From [Pseudopropionibacterium] massiliense (GTDB lineage Bacteria; Actinomycetota; Actinomycetes; Propionibacteriales; Propionibacteriaceae), in contig NZ_LR027842.1 in assembly GCF_900607225.1 (NCBI RefSeq), positions 1,883,929-1,947,928 on the forward strand: a stretch of DNA of 64,000 nucleotides, written 5' to 3'. A program made the position numbers and the translations under genes. Of the stretch, positions 9,049-17,491 are shown piece after piece (position 1 is the first letter of the stretch; each line of letters opens with the position of its first letter). The notes beneath the pieces were generated by a model. It was not told where the DNA came from. It saw only the letters and a program-made list of their open reading frames with translations, and searched no databases.

Positions 9049-9597
9049 TCAGTTCTCGCCGCCGAGGTCAAGCCCCGCCAGTTTCTCCCATCGCGGGTCA
9101 ACCTTCTCCTCGTGCCCGTGGTTCGGGTCGTCGTTCAGGTTGAACCCACATTCCTGGCACAAGCCGAGACAGTCGGGATCACACAAGGGCGTGAACGGCA
9201 GCTCCAGCACCACAGAATCACGCAGGGCCTCCTCGAGGTCGACGGCGTCGTCAACGACGACACTCTCGTCCTCATCCACCTCGTTCCCGGGGTAGAAATA
9301 GAGTTCCTGCAGCTCAAAGGACTTCTCGCCCTCTATCGGACTCAGGCATCGGGCGCACTCGCCACGAACCTGCGCGCGAGCCGTTCCCGTGACCAGCACC
9401 CCTTCGACGACCGCCTCGAGCCTGAGGTCGAGATCGACTCCGGAGCCCTGTGGCACCGAGATCACGTCGTAGCCCAGATCGACCGGAGCCGGAACATCAA
9501 CCTGAATTTCCTTCATCGCTCCCGGCCGCCGCCCCAACTCCAACACGTCGAAGACGTAAGGTGAGCGACGGTCCACATGGTGATGCACGGAGTTCAT
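9049..9597 (-). CDS. DUF177 (YceD) protein, putative 23S rRNA accumulation factor
   Basis: YceD/DUF177 proteins are encoded next to rpmF and are linked to 23S rRNA accumulation and ribosome assembly. This one has the hallmark cysteines CARC in the middle and CDPDCLGLCQECG near the C-terminus, a likely zinc site, plus a strongly acidic stretch around VDEDESVVVDD. I prefer the ATG at 9597, with AAGGGA about ten bases upstream; in-frame ATGs at 9606, 9627 and 9633 are possible. It diverges from the MarR gene and is the first gene of the minus-strand rpmF-rnc-mutM-smc run. Confidence 0.9.
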   Translation of the reverse strand: MNSVHHHVDRRSPYVFDVLELGRRPGAMKEIQVDVPAPVDLGYDVISVPQGSGVDLDLRLEAVVEGVLVTGTARAQVRGECARCLSPIEGEKSFELQELYFYPGNEVDEDESVVVDDAVDLEEALRDSVVLELPFTPLCDPDCLGLCQECGFNLNDDPNHGHEEKVDPRWEKLAGLDLGGEN

Positions 9598-9772
9598 GGC
9601 AGGCATTCCCTTCGTCCGATCGACCATGACCACGTCATGACCGAGGATCTATCCTACCGAGCCGGCGAAGATTCACCAAAACATCCCAACGACACCCGGG
9701 TGTCGCCCCGACGCAACATACAAGGTACCCACAGGAGGGCAGTGAAAACAGGCACCCGGTCACCTGTTACCC

Positions 9773-9796
9773 TTGACAAATAGTTCGATACTCGAA
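9773..9796 (+). promoter_or_regulatory. marR promoter with palindromic operator
   Basis: A consensus -35 TTGACA (9773-9778) is followed by the perfect palindrome TTCGA-TAC-TCGAA (9784-9796), sitting in the spacer/-10 region upstream of the MarR gene. The same palindrome, with the same AATAG prefix, recurs at 10326-10338 before the first ArsA gene. This is the expected layout for autorepression by MarR. Confidence 0.65.
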
Positions 9797-9817
9797 GCAT
9801 CCGGGCGGGAGGGGATC

Positions 9818-10285
9818 ATGGATCCACAGGGCATGCTGTTCGACTACGTGGACCGCTTCCGCTCCCTCCTGCCACCGAGCGCCTGGCAGGGCATCGCCCG
9901 GGACTTGACCAAGAACGACGCGTTGACCCTGCTCCACCTCCACCGCGAACGATCCTCGCGGATGAGCGACCTGGCCGCCTACCTGGACGCCCCCCTCAAC
10001 ACGGCGACGGGGGTGGTCGCCCGGCTGCAGCGGCGCGGCTTGGTGGAGCGCAGGCACAGCCCTGACGACAAGCGCATCGTGTTGATCTCCCTGACAGAGA
10101 GGGGCCGCAGGCTCATCGCCCAGGGCATCAGGGACGGCGTCTCGCTGATCGGGCGTCTCTTCGAGGAACTGACCCCCGAGGAGACCGAGGTGGTGCTGCG
10201 GGTCATCAACCGGATCCCGGGTCTGTTGGCCGAACGCCCGGCGGAGAACGGACCCCGAACCATCCGACGAATCCCCATCGAGTGA
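9818..10285 (+). CDS. MarR-family transcriptional regulator
   Basis: A 155-aa winged-helix regulator. The start at 9818 is supported by GGAGGGG immediately upstream; an earlier in-frame start at 9773 would put the promoter inside the gene. The recognition region includes SRMSDLAAYLDAP and VVARLQRRGLVERR, followed by the wing signature SPDDKR and a C-terminal dimerisation helix. It is followed, 78 bp downstream, by the ArsA operon on the same strand. Identical palindromes lie before both transcription units, so it very probably represses both itself and the ATPase pair. The ligand is unknown. Confidence 0.9.
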   Translation: MDPQGMLFDYVDRFRSLLPPSAWQGIARDLTKNDALTLLHLHRERSSRMSDLAAYLDAPLNTATGVVARLQRRGLVERRHSPDDKRIVLISLTERGRRLIAQGIRDGVSLIGRLFEELTPEETEVVLRVINRIPGLLAERPAENGPRTIRRIPIE

Positions 10286-10325
10286 CCCCGGCCAACCGCC
10301 GAACGGGCAGACCCACGCCCAATAG

Positions 10326-10338
10326 TTCGACTTTCGAA
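10326..10338 (+). promoter_or_regulatory. second copy of the MarR palindrome, before the ArsA operon
   Basis: TTCGA-CTT-TCGAA, preceded by AATAG exactly as in the copy before marR. It lies 25 bp upstream of the first ArsA-like start and next to an AT-rich stretch that could be the -10 region. Confidence 0.65.
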
Positions 10339-10363
10339 TAATTCTCAGATAGAAGGAGCAACC

Positions 10364-11533
10364 ATGGAGCGAATGATCCTGCTGACCGGGAAAGGGGGTG
10401 TCGGCAAGACATCGCTGGCGGCCGCCCACGCCGTCGTCTCGGCCGGGAGCGGAAAACGCACGCTCCTGGCGAGCATGGATGCCGCCCACAACCTCTCGGA
10501 CCTGTTCGGCTGTCCCCCGGCGCCCGAACCCACCGAGGTGGCCACGAACCTGGAGATCACCGAGGTGGATGCGAGACGCGTCGCCGAGGAGGAGTTCGCC
10601 GATATCACCGCCGCCCTGTCCGCCCTCATCACCCAGAGCGACGATGACCAGGTGCTGGACCTCCCCGGCTTCGACCCGCTGTTCTTCCTGCTACGGGTCC
10701 ACCAGCTGGCCCATACCGGCAACTACGACCGCATCATCCTGGACATGGCCCCCACCGGCGAGACCTTGTCGCTGCTCCAATTCCCGGAACTGCTCACCTG
10801 GTGGATGGAGCGGATCTTCCCGGTGCAGAAGCTCGCGGTCAGGGCGCTGCGCCCCGTCGCCAAGGGGGTGTGGCGGATCGAGCTGCCCAACGCCGCCGCC
10901 ATGAACGACATCGAACGGCTCTTCCAGCGCCTCCAGGAGATCCAGGCGCTGTTGAAGGATCCCGCCATCACGTCGGTGCGCCTGGTCACCCTGCCGGAGC
11001 GGATGGTGATCGAGGAGACCCGCCGCAGCTACCTCTATCTCAACCTGTTCGGCTACAGCGTCGACCACGTCTTCGTCGGCGGGCTGTACCCCACCGGGGA
11101 GGTGGGTGCGTTCTTCAGCACCTGGGTGGAGCACCAGCGGCAGCACCTGTCCGAGATCCGCTCGTCATTCGCTCATCTTCCGATCACCGAGGTGCCACGG
11201 TTCCGCAAGGATCTCACCGGTTGGGGTGACTTCGCCCGCCTGGCCGAGGTAGCCATCGACGCCCACGCCTTCGACGTCGTGCCGGACCTGGCCCACGAAT
11301 GCTACGTCAACGCCGACGACGGTTACGACCTCCAGATCCCGCTGCCGGGAACCACCGCCGAGAAGGTCGACCTCAAGCTGGCCGCCACCGACCTCGCGGT
11401 TCGCATCGGCAACTTCCAGCGCAACATCCCCCTGCCCAGCACCCTGCTGGGCCATGACGTCGCCGGCGCGAAACTCCGCGACGATGTCCTGACCATCCGA
11501 TTCCGCCCCACCCCACAGAAGGTCCCGTCATGA
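10364..11533 (+). CDS. ArsA/Get3-like ATPase (first of pair)
   Basis: A 389-aa P-loop ATPase of the ArsA/GET3 family. It has the deviant Walker A TGKGGVGKTS at residues 8-17, switch I MDAAHNLSD (usual form DPAHSLSD, so Pro is replaced by Ala), switch II DMAPTGETL, and a C-terminal ~80-residue beta-rich region like the HSP20-type domain of bacterial ArsA-like proteins. The three metalloid-binding cysteines of true ArsA are not evident and no arsB/arsR is nearby, so arsenite export is unlikely. It starts at an ATG with AAGGAG upstream. Its stop overlaps the next gene (ATGA). Paired ArsA-like ATPases occur in mycobacteria (Rv3679/Rv3680), which suggests a heteromeric complex. Confidence 0.88.
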   Translation: MERMILLTGKGGVGKTSLAAAHAVVSAGSGKRTLLASMDAAHNLSDLFGCPPAPEPTEVATNLEITEVDARRVAEEEFADITAALSALITQSDDDQVLDLPGFDPLFFLLRVHQLAHTGNYDRIILDMAPTGETLSLLQFPELLTWWMERIFPVQKLAVRALRPVAKGVWRIELPNAAAMNDIERLFQRLQEIQALLKDPAITSVRLVTLPERMVIEETRRSYLYLNLFGYSVDHVFVGGLYPTGEVGAFFSTWVEHQRQHLSEIRSSFAHLPITEVPRFRKDLTGWGDFARLAEVAIDAHAFDVVPDLAHECYVNADDGYDLQIPLPGTTAEKVDLKLAATDLAVRIGNFQRNIPLPSTLLGHDVAGAKLRDDVLTIRFRPTPQKVPS

Positions 11534-11745
11534 ACCGCGAATTCGTTCGTCATCTGCTGCACGCCCGCCGTCATCTCCGTGAGGCCACCCTGAGCCTGCT
11601 TCCTCCCGCCCCCAGGAAACGGCTTCGCACCATCGACCGCGAGTGGCGGGCGCTGATCGCCGAGTGCCTGTCCGAGGATCCGGCCGCGGCCGCCGAGGAA
11701 CCGACCGGCCCGTCGGGACCCAGGCGAATCGACATCGAGGAGTGA
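11530..11745 (+). CDS. small Arg-rich protein between the two ArsA-like ATPases
   Basis: A 71-aa protein of unknown family. The N-terminal two-thirds is an Arg/Leu-rich helix-forming region and the C-terminus is acidic, ending in RRIDIEE. It starts at an ATG overlapping the first ATPase stop by 4 bp, and the second ATPase starts 2 bp after its stop, so all three are translationally coupled. Strict coupling suggests that its product acts with the two ATPases, perhaps as an adaptor or client-binding subunit; this is inference from position only. Confidence 0.75.
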   Translation: MNREFVRHLLHARRHLREATLSLLPPAPRKRLRTIDREWRALIAECLSEDPAAAAEEPTGPSGPRRIDIEE

Positions 11746-11747
11746 GC

Positions 11748-12908
11748 ATGCGGATCATCCTGCACACCGGCAAGGGCGGGGTCGGCAAGACCACCGTCGC
11801 CGCCGCAACGGCCCTGCACCTGGCGGATCAGGGAAACCGGATCCTGGTGATGAGCACCGACCCGGCGCATTCCCTGGGGGACGCACTGGGCATGTCACTG
11901 ACCGGCGAACCGACCCGAGTCGTCCCCGGCCTGGATGCCCTGGAGATCGACGCCCTGGTGGAGAACGACCGGGCGTGGGCGGGTCTGCGTGACTACCTGG
12001 CCCGCCTCATGGTCCGGGAAGGTGAGGTGACGCTCGCCACCCAGGAGGCGCTGCTGCTGCCCGGGCTGGGTGAATTGTTCAGCCTGCTGCGGGTCCTCGA
12101 CCACGCATCCTCCGGGCGTTACGACGTCCTGGTGGTGGACTGCGCGCCGACCGGCGAAACCCTGTCGCTGCTGAAGTACCCGGAACGCCTCGACCAGCTG
12201 TTCCGCACCGCGCTGCCGACGAAACGGGCGCTGGTGCGGATCCTCGGCGGGCCGTTCGAGAAGCTGACCCGGATCCCGATGCCCGAGGATCGTCTCTTCG
12301 ACGACGTGCTCGGGCTGCTGGACCGGCTCAAGCGGCTGGGCGAGCTGCTCCACGACGGGGAGGTCACCACACTCAGGCTGGTCACCACCCCGGAGCACGT
12401 GGTCATCGCCGAGACCCGGCGCGCCCACACCTGGCTGACGATGTACGGCTTCGTCGTCGACGCCGTGGTGCTCAACCGTGTCTACCCCGCCTCGGCCCTC
12501 GGCGGCTACTTCGAGCCGTGGGCCGAGGCGCAGGCAGCGGGCATCCAGCGGATCGAGGAGAGCTTCGCACACCTGCCGGTCCACCGTCTGCCGCTCCAGG
12601 ACCGGGAGATCGCCGGGCTGGAAGCCCTCAGGGACCTGGCCCGGACGATGTACGGCGACGACAACCCGGCCGCGGTCAACTACCGGGGCGACTACCTGCG
12701 CATCACCCGCGATGAGGGATCCCTGCGGCTCCACATCAGCCTGCCCCACGCGGACCGGACCGACCTCGACCTCCACCAGGACGGCGACGACCTGCTGCTC
12801 ACGCACCGGAACGAACATCGCCGGATCGCGATGCCGGACTCGCTGCACGGCCGCCAGGTCAGCGGCGCCAGGTTCCTCCACGACGAGCTGGTCCTCACGA
12901 TGACCTGA
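11748..12908 (+). CDS. ArsA/Get3-like ATPase (second of pair)
   Basis: A 386-aa ArsA/GET3-family ATPase. It has Walker A TGKGGVGKTT at residues 7-16, a canonical switch I TDPAHSLGD, switch II DCAPTGETL, and a C-terminal HSP20-like beta-rich domain after about residue 300. It is colinear with the first ATPase but clearly diverged, for example keeping DPAHS where the other has DAAHN. That suggests functional specialisation within a heterodimer. It is the last gene of the MarR-linked operon, before a ~220-bp gap with the ABC-importer promoter. Confidence 0.9.
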   Translation: MRIILHTGKGGVGKTTVAAATALHLADQGNRILVMSTDPAHSLGDALGMSLTGEPTRVVPGLDALEIDALVENDRAWAGLRDYLARLMVREGEVTLATQEALLLPGLGELFSLLRVLDHASSGRYDVLVVDCAPTGETLSLLKYPERLDQLFRTALPTKRALVRILGGPFEKLTRIPMPEDRLFDDVLGLLDRLKRLGELLHDGEVTTLRLVTTPEHVVIAETRRAHTWLTMYGFVVDAVVLNRVYPASALGGYFEPWAEAQAAGIQRIEESFAHLPVHRLPLQDREIAGLEALRDLARTMYGDDNPAAVNYRGDYLRITRDEGSLRLHISLPHADRTDLDLHQDGDDLLLTHRNEHRRIAMPDSLHGRQVSGARFLHDELVLTMT

Positions 12909-12967
12909 CCCCATCCCGGCCACGGCCGCCGGGTCGAAGTTGGGTGAACCCAGTTCTCGTTTCCGGC

Positions 12968-13127
12968 TTGGCGGTCCTTGGCGAAAAGTTTATGATCCTT
13001 TCGAGGAATCTGCCCAGGAGACCTTGCCTCCCGCCCCGCCCCGGGGCCGGGGTGCACGGTCCCCCCGCTCCGGGGCCAGGGTCCTGACCCAGCTGTGCCA
13101 TGCCCAGGAACCGGAGGAGCGACAGGA
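12968..13127 (+). promoter_or_regulatory. promoter and leader of the ABC importer operon
   Basis: TTGGCG (12968-12973), a 17-bp spacer and TATGAT (12991-12996) make a good sigma-70-type promoter. The transcript would have a ~125-nt leader. It contains very GC-rich inverted stretches (13027-13080) that could fold, but I cannot match them to a known riboswitch. Confidence 0.5.
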
Positions 13128-14792
13128 ATGTCCAGACCAACCACCCCGAAACCGACTCGCCGAACCGTTCTGGCCGGATTGTCAGGCGCTGCCGCGCTGA
13201 CCGCAGCCCTCACACTGCCGGGCTGCTCGTCGCAGAACGGTCCCTCGGGAACCGAAACCGTTCCGCTCCCCGAGCGGCTCACGAACCGCCAGGAAGTCGT
13301 GATCGCCATGGATCCGTCCACGGTCAGGGCTCCGTTCGACCCGGTCATGGGTTTCGGCGAGACGGGGGTGCTGCTCTTCAACAGCGCCCTTCTGACCGCG
13401 GATGAGAAGAACCAAATCGTCAACGACGTGGCGACCGGCTACGAGGTGAACCCCGACGGCCTGGTGTGGACCTTCAAGATCCGCACGGACATCAAGTTCA
13501 CCGACGGCACCGCCCTGACCGCCGAGGATGTCGCCTTCACCTACAACCAGGCGAAGGCGGCCGCCAAGGTCAGCATGCCCGGCTTCGACACCGCCGTCGC
13601 GACCGAAACGGACACCGTGGAGCTCCGGCTCACAGCCCCCTCCTCCACCCTGCTGTACACGGCGGCGACTCTGGGCATCGTCCCGAAGAGCACCTACTCC
13701 GACGGTTTCGGGGACAGCCCGATCGGCTCGGGTCCGTGGAAGTTCGGCCACTACACCCAGGGTCAGCAGCTGATCCTGGAACGCAACGACACCTACCACG
13801 GAACCAAGGCGAAGTTCGCCAAGGCCACCCTGCTGTTGATGGAATCCGACGCGGCGCTCGCAGCGGCCCAGTCGGGGCAGGTCGACCTCGCCTGCGTCTA
13901 CCCGGCGCTCTCCTCCCAGCAGGTCCCCGGTTTCTCCCTGACCAGCCTGCCCACCTTCGGTTACCGGGTGATTTCCCTGCCGTGCGAGACCCCCGGGGCC
14001 TATGAGGTGGAGGGGCAGAGCGTCGGCAACGCGGTCACCAGCGACCCGGTGATCCGCAGGGCGATGGCAACCGCCCTGAACCGGGACCAGATCGTGAAGG
14101 ACTGCCTGCTGGGTTACGGTGAGGTGGCCTTCGATCTCTTCGACGCCTTCCCCTGGGGCATCAAACAGGAGACGGCAGGCCTGAAGGACGGCGATGTCGC
14201 CGGGGCCGAGGCGATGCTGGACCAGGCGGGCTGGTCGAAGGGAGAGGGCGGAACCCGCGAGAAGAACGGCACCAAGGCGAGCTTCACCCTGATGTACCCG
14301 CCCAACGACTCCGGCCGTCAGGCCATCGCGGAGGCCTTCAAGGCCCAGATGACGCAGATCGGAATCGACGTGGAACTCCACGGCACGGACTTCACCTCGA
14401 TGCAGGACCGCAACCGCAAGGACGCCGTGGTGCTGGGTGGTGGGCGCCTCAACCCCTACCACGAGTACAACATGCTTTCCGGGACGCTGGCCCGCAGGAA
14501 GGGCTGGTCGAACATCGCCTGCTATTCGAACGAGCATGTGCAGGCCAATCTCGACGCGGCCCTGGCCGCCATCGACCAGGAGAGCGCGAACAAGCTCTGG
14601 CACGCCGCCCTGTGGGACGGCACCAACGGCGGCAGCATCCTCGGGGACAGCCCCTACCTGGTGGTCGGCTACATCCACCACAACTACTTCGTGCGCAACG
14701 GACTGGACATCGGAACCCAGCGGGTGCATCCCCACGACCACTTCCTCCAGGTGATCAACAACCTGAACACCTGGGATGTCAAGGCCTCCTGA
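13128..14792 (+). CDS. peptide/nickel-type ABC transporter substrate-binding lipoprotein
   Basis: A 554-aa SBP family 5 protein. The N-terminus combines a Tat-like twin arginine (TRRTVLAGL) with a lipobox (LPGC), so it should be exported, possibly folded, and anchored to the membrane by lipidated Cys. The body shows family-5 landmarks: a central domain with VTSDPVIRRAMATALNRDQIV and a folded lobe following IGSGPWKF. It starts a five-gene operon with two permeases and two ATPases. The substrate (oligopeptide, nickel or another small ligand) cannot be decided from sequence alone. I chose the ATG at 13128, which gives the normal signal-peptide length. Confidence 0.88.
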   Translation: MSRPTTPKPTRRTVLAGLSGAAALTAALTLPGCSSQNGPSGTETVPLPERLTNRQEVVIAMDPSTVRAPFDPVMGFGETGVLLFNSALLTADEKNQIVNDVATGYEVNPDGLVWTFKIRTDIKFTDGTALTAEDVAFTYNQAKAAAKVSMPGFDTAVATETDTVELRLTAPSSTLLYTAATLGIVPKSTYSDGFGDSPIGSGPWKFGHYTQGQQLILERNDTYHGTKAKFAKATLLLMESDAALAAAQSGQVDLACVYPALSSQQVPGFSLTSLPTFGYRVISLPCETPGAYEVEGQSVGNAVTSDPVIRRAMATALNRDQIVKDCLLGYGEVAFDLFDAFPWGIKQETAGLKDGDVAGAEAMLDQAGWSKGEGGTREKNGTKASFTLMYPPNDSGRQAIAEAFKAQMTQIGIDVELHGTDFTSMQDRNRKDAVVLGGGRLNPYHEYNMLSGTLARRKGWSNIACYSNEHVQANLDAALAAIDQESANKLWHAALWDGTNGGSILGDSPYLVVGYIHHNYFVRNGLDIGTQRVHPHDHFLQVINNLNTWDVKAS

Positions 14793-15818
14793 ATGACCGC
14801 CGCAACCCGTTTCGAGCAGTCGCGGCGCGACCTCAGGGAAAGCTCCTTGATGGGCTATGCGGTGGCCCAGCTGGCCAAGGCGGCCTCCCTGATCTTCGCG
14901 GTCAGCGTCATCACGTTCTTCCTGGCGAAGGTCTCCGGGTTCAACCCGGTCGACGCCTACTTCGGCAGCGAACTGACCGCCAGCCCCGAGCAGAGGGCCG
15001 CCCTGGCCGCCAAGTGGGGTCTGGACCAGCCCGTCATCGTGCAGTTCGGCCTGTGGTGGTGGAACCTCCTGCACGGGGACCTGGGGACCTCGCTGGTTTT
15101 CGAGAGGCCCGTGGCCGCGGTGATCGGGGACGCCCTGGCCAACTCGTCCCTGCTTCTGTTCATCGCATGGCTGGCCTCCGGGTTGCTGGGGGCCGGCCTC
15201 GGGATAGTCGCGGGAAAGAACCGAGGGCGTTTCCTCGACCGGGTCATCAGCACCGTCTGCTACGTGTTCGCAGCCATCCCCACCTTCTGGTTCGGGATAG
15301 TGCTGCTGCTGATCTTCGCCGTGTGGTTGAAGTGGTCCCCGATCGGTTTGTCGGCCCCCATCGGCAAAACCCTCGCCGAGGCAACCCTCGCCGAGCGTCT
15401 CAACCATCTGGTGCTGCCAGCCGCCACCCTGAGCCTGGTCGGGATCTCCACCATCACGATGCAGACCCGGACCAGGCTCATCGAGGAACAGAACTCCGAC
15501 TATGCCCTGTTCGCCCGCAGCCGCGGGGAGACCTCGTGGCAGTTCGTCTGGCGGCACGGCCTGCGGAACTCCCTGATGCCCTTCGTGACGTTGCAGTTCG
15601 GTTCCATAAGCGAAATCATCGGCGGCTCCGTGCTGGCCGAGAGCGTTTTCAGCTACGCCGGGCTGGGGGCGGTCACGGTCACGGCCGGCACCAAGGGGGA
15701 TCTCCCCCTGCTGATCGGCATCACCGTCATCAGTTCCGCGATCGTGTTCCTCGGGAACCTGTGCGCCAACCTCCTGTATCCGCTGATCGATCCCAGAATC
15801 AAGGAGACCTGGTCATGA
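14793..15818 (+). CDS. ABC transporter permease (DppB/NikB type)
   Basis: A 341-aa inner-membrane permease with about six transmembrane helices, an N-terminal extracellular region and the EAA-type cytoplasmic loop around SRGETSWQFVWRHGLRN. It begins immediately after the binding-protein stop. Its own stop overlaps the second permease start (ATGA), so the subunits are translationally coupled. It forms the transmembrane channel with the next gene product. Confidence 0.9.
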   Translation: MTAATRFEQSRRDLRESSLMGYAVAQLAKAASLIFAVSVITFFLAKVSGFNPVDAYFGSELTASPEQRAALAAKWGLDQPVIVQFGLWWWNLLHGDLGTSLVFERPVAAVIGDALANSSLLLFIAWLASGLLGAGLGIVAGKNRGRFLDRVISTVCYVFAAIPTFWFGIVLLLIFAVWLKWSPIGLSAPIGKTLAEATLAERLNHLVLPAATLSLVGISTITMQTRTRLIEEQNSDYALFARSRGETSWQFVWRHGLRNSLMPFVTLQFGSISEIIGGSVLAESVFSYAGLGAVTVTAGTKGDLPLLIGITVISSAIVFLGNLCANLLYPLIDPRIKETWS

Positions 15819-16672
15819 CGGCCCTGCTGATCGGTTCCGAGGAACTGACCGAACGCTGGAACGGCCGCAAGTCGGCGACGGTGGTGTTCGCCGCGAGCCT
15901 CGTCGTCCTCGTCGCCGCCGCCCTGGGTGGAACCCTGATCCCGGAGACGGCATACCAGCCGTCCTTCGGGCGAACCAACCTGCCGCCGGGCGCCGGTGGG
16001 CTGTTCGGCACGGACTGGCTCGGGCGCGACATGCTGGCCCGGACGCTGAAGGGCCTGTCCATCAGCATCTGGATCGGGTTGTTCGCCTCCGTGGTGAGCT
16101 CCGTGATCGCGCTGCTGCTGGGCATCGGGGCAGCGGTCCTGGGAGGCCGGTTCGACCGTTTCGTGCTGTGGCTGGTGGACCTGATGCAGGGCATGCCTCA
16201 CCTGATCCTGCTGATCTTCATAGCCATCCTGTCGGGGCGCGGGATCGCGGGCGTGATGATCGGCGTGGCCGTGACCCACTGGGTGAGCCTGTGCCGGATC
16301 GTCCGCGCCGAGACCATCCACCTGCACACCAGCGCCTACGTGATCGCGTCCCGGCAGATGGGCAGGAGCAGGTGGTTCATAGCGGTGAACCACTACATGC
16401 CCTACATCCTCCCCCAGACGATCGTCGCCACCGTGCTGATGTTCCCGCACGCCATCCTGCACGAATCCGGACTGACCTTCCTCGGTTTCGGGATCCCCCA
16501 GCAGCTGCCCGCCATCGGCGTGATCCTCTCCGAGTCCATGCGCTACCTGAGCACGGGCCAGTGGTGGCTGGCGCTGTTTCCGGGGCTCACCCTGCTGGCC
16601 CTGGTGCTGCTGATAGACCGTTGCGGCCAGTCCCTGTCGGCCCTGATCAATCCCCGGACCTCCCAGAAGTAG
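15815..16672 (+). CDS. ABC transporter permease (DppC/NikC type)
   Basis: A 285-aa permease starting at an ATG that overlaps the preceding stop by 4 bp. It has the DppC/NikC hallmark FGTDWLGRDMLARTL before the first core helices and the coupling loop around ASRQMGRSRWFIAVNHYMP. About six membrane segments are visible. It pairs with the upstream permease. Confidence 0.9.
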   Translation: MTALLIGSEELTERWNGRKSATVVFAASLVVLVAAALGGTLIPETAYQPSFGRTNLPPGAGGLFGTDWLGRDMLARTLKGLSISIWIGLFASVVSSVIALLLGIGAAVLGGRFDRFVLWLVDLMQGMPHLILLIFIAILSGRGIAGVMIGVAVTHWVSLCRIVRAETIHLHTSAYVIASRQMGRSRWFIAVNHYMPYILPQTIVATVLMFPHAILHESGLTFLGFGIPQQLPAIGVILSESMRYLSTGQWWLALFPGLTLLALVLLIDRCGQSLSALINPRTSQK

Positions 16673-16678
16673 GCACAG

Positions 16679-17491
16679 ATGTCGCTGCTCGAAGTACGCA
16701 ATCTGTACGTCGGTTTCGCGATGTACCACACCTTCTACCGGCGCCGGATCGGCTACGGGGTGGAGGACCTGACCCTGACGGCCGAGCCGGGCGAGATCCT
16801 CGGGTTAGTGGGGGCCTCCGGATCGGGCAAGAGCCTGCTGGCCCACGCGATCATGGACCTGTTGCCGAGGAACGCCGTGCGGCACGGCGAGATCCTCTTC
16901 AAGGGTGAACCCGTCGCCGGGAAGCGCGTTCTCGAACTCAGGCGGAAGAGCTTCGCGCTCGTTCCGCAGTCGATCAGTTTCCTCGACCCGCTGCTCAAGG
17001 TCAAACACCAGTTGCGTACGGGACCCACCCCCGACGAGGAGGAGCTGGCGCACATCGCCGAACGCCTCGACCTGTCGCCGCGCGATCTGGAGAAGTATCC
17101 CTTCCAGTTGTCGGGGGGCATGGCCCGTCGGATCCTCTTGGCGACCGCGATCCTCAGCCCTGCGGAGCTGATAATCGCCGACGAGCCGACGCCGGGGCTG
17201 AGCGTGAAACTCGCGGAACAGCTGCTCGCGGACTTCAGGTCGCTCGCGGATCAGGGACGCTGCGTGCTCATCATCTCCCACGACGTGGACCTGATCAGCG
17301 CGGTGGCCGACCGGGTGGCCGTCCTGAACCGGGGAAGGCTGGTGGCCTGCATGCCGACCCACGAGTTCACCCATCCCGACGACTTCGACCGGCCTCCCTA
17401 CGTCAAAGCGCTGTGGAAGGCGTTGCCGCAGAACGAGTTCTGCACGGAAATCCCCGATTCCCGGGAGGAGCCGACACGTGCTGACAGCTGA
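16679..17491 (+). CDS. ABC transporter ATP-binding protein (DppD/NikD type)
   Basis: A 270-aa nucleotide-binding subunit. It has Walker A GASGSGKS near residue 45, Q-loop VPQSISFLDP, signature LSGGMARR, Walker B LIIADEPT and H-loop SHD. The final residues overlap the next ATPase gene by 14 bp. The signature is LSGGM rather than LSGGQ, as often in Nik/Dpp first ATPases. It powers import together with the following protein. Confidence 0.9.
   Translation: MSLLEVRNLYVGFAMYHTFYRRRIGYGVEDLTLTAEPGEILGLVGASGSGKSLLAHAIMDLLPRNAVRHGEILFKGEPVAGKRVLELRRKSFALVPQSISFLDPLLKVKHQLRTGPTPDEEELAHIAERLDLSPRDLEKYPFQLSGGMARRILLATAILSPAELIIADEPTPGLSVKLAEQLLADFRSLADQGRCVLIISHDVDLISAVADRVAVLNRGRLVACMPTHEFTHPDDFDRPPYVKALWKALPQNEFCTEIPDSREEPTRADS

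Noticed and set aside
10364..12908. Arsenite efflux operon
   Set aside because: The ATPases lack the metalloid-binding cysteines of ArsA and there is no arsB, arsC or arsR nearby.
13000..13127. Possible cobalamin or nickel/cobalt riboswitch in the importer leader
   Set aside because: None of the conserved aptamer segments seen at the two other cobalamin riboswitches is present.
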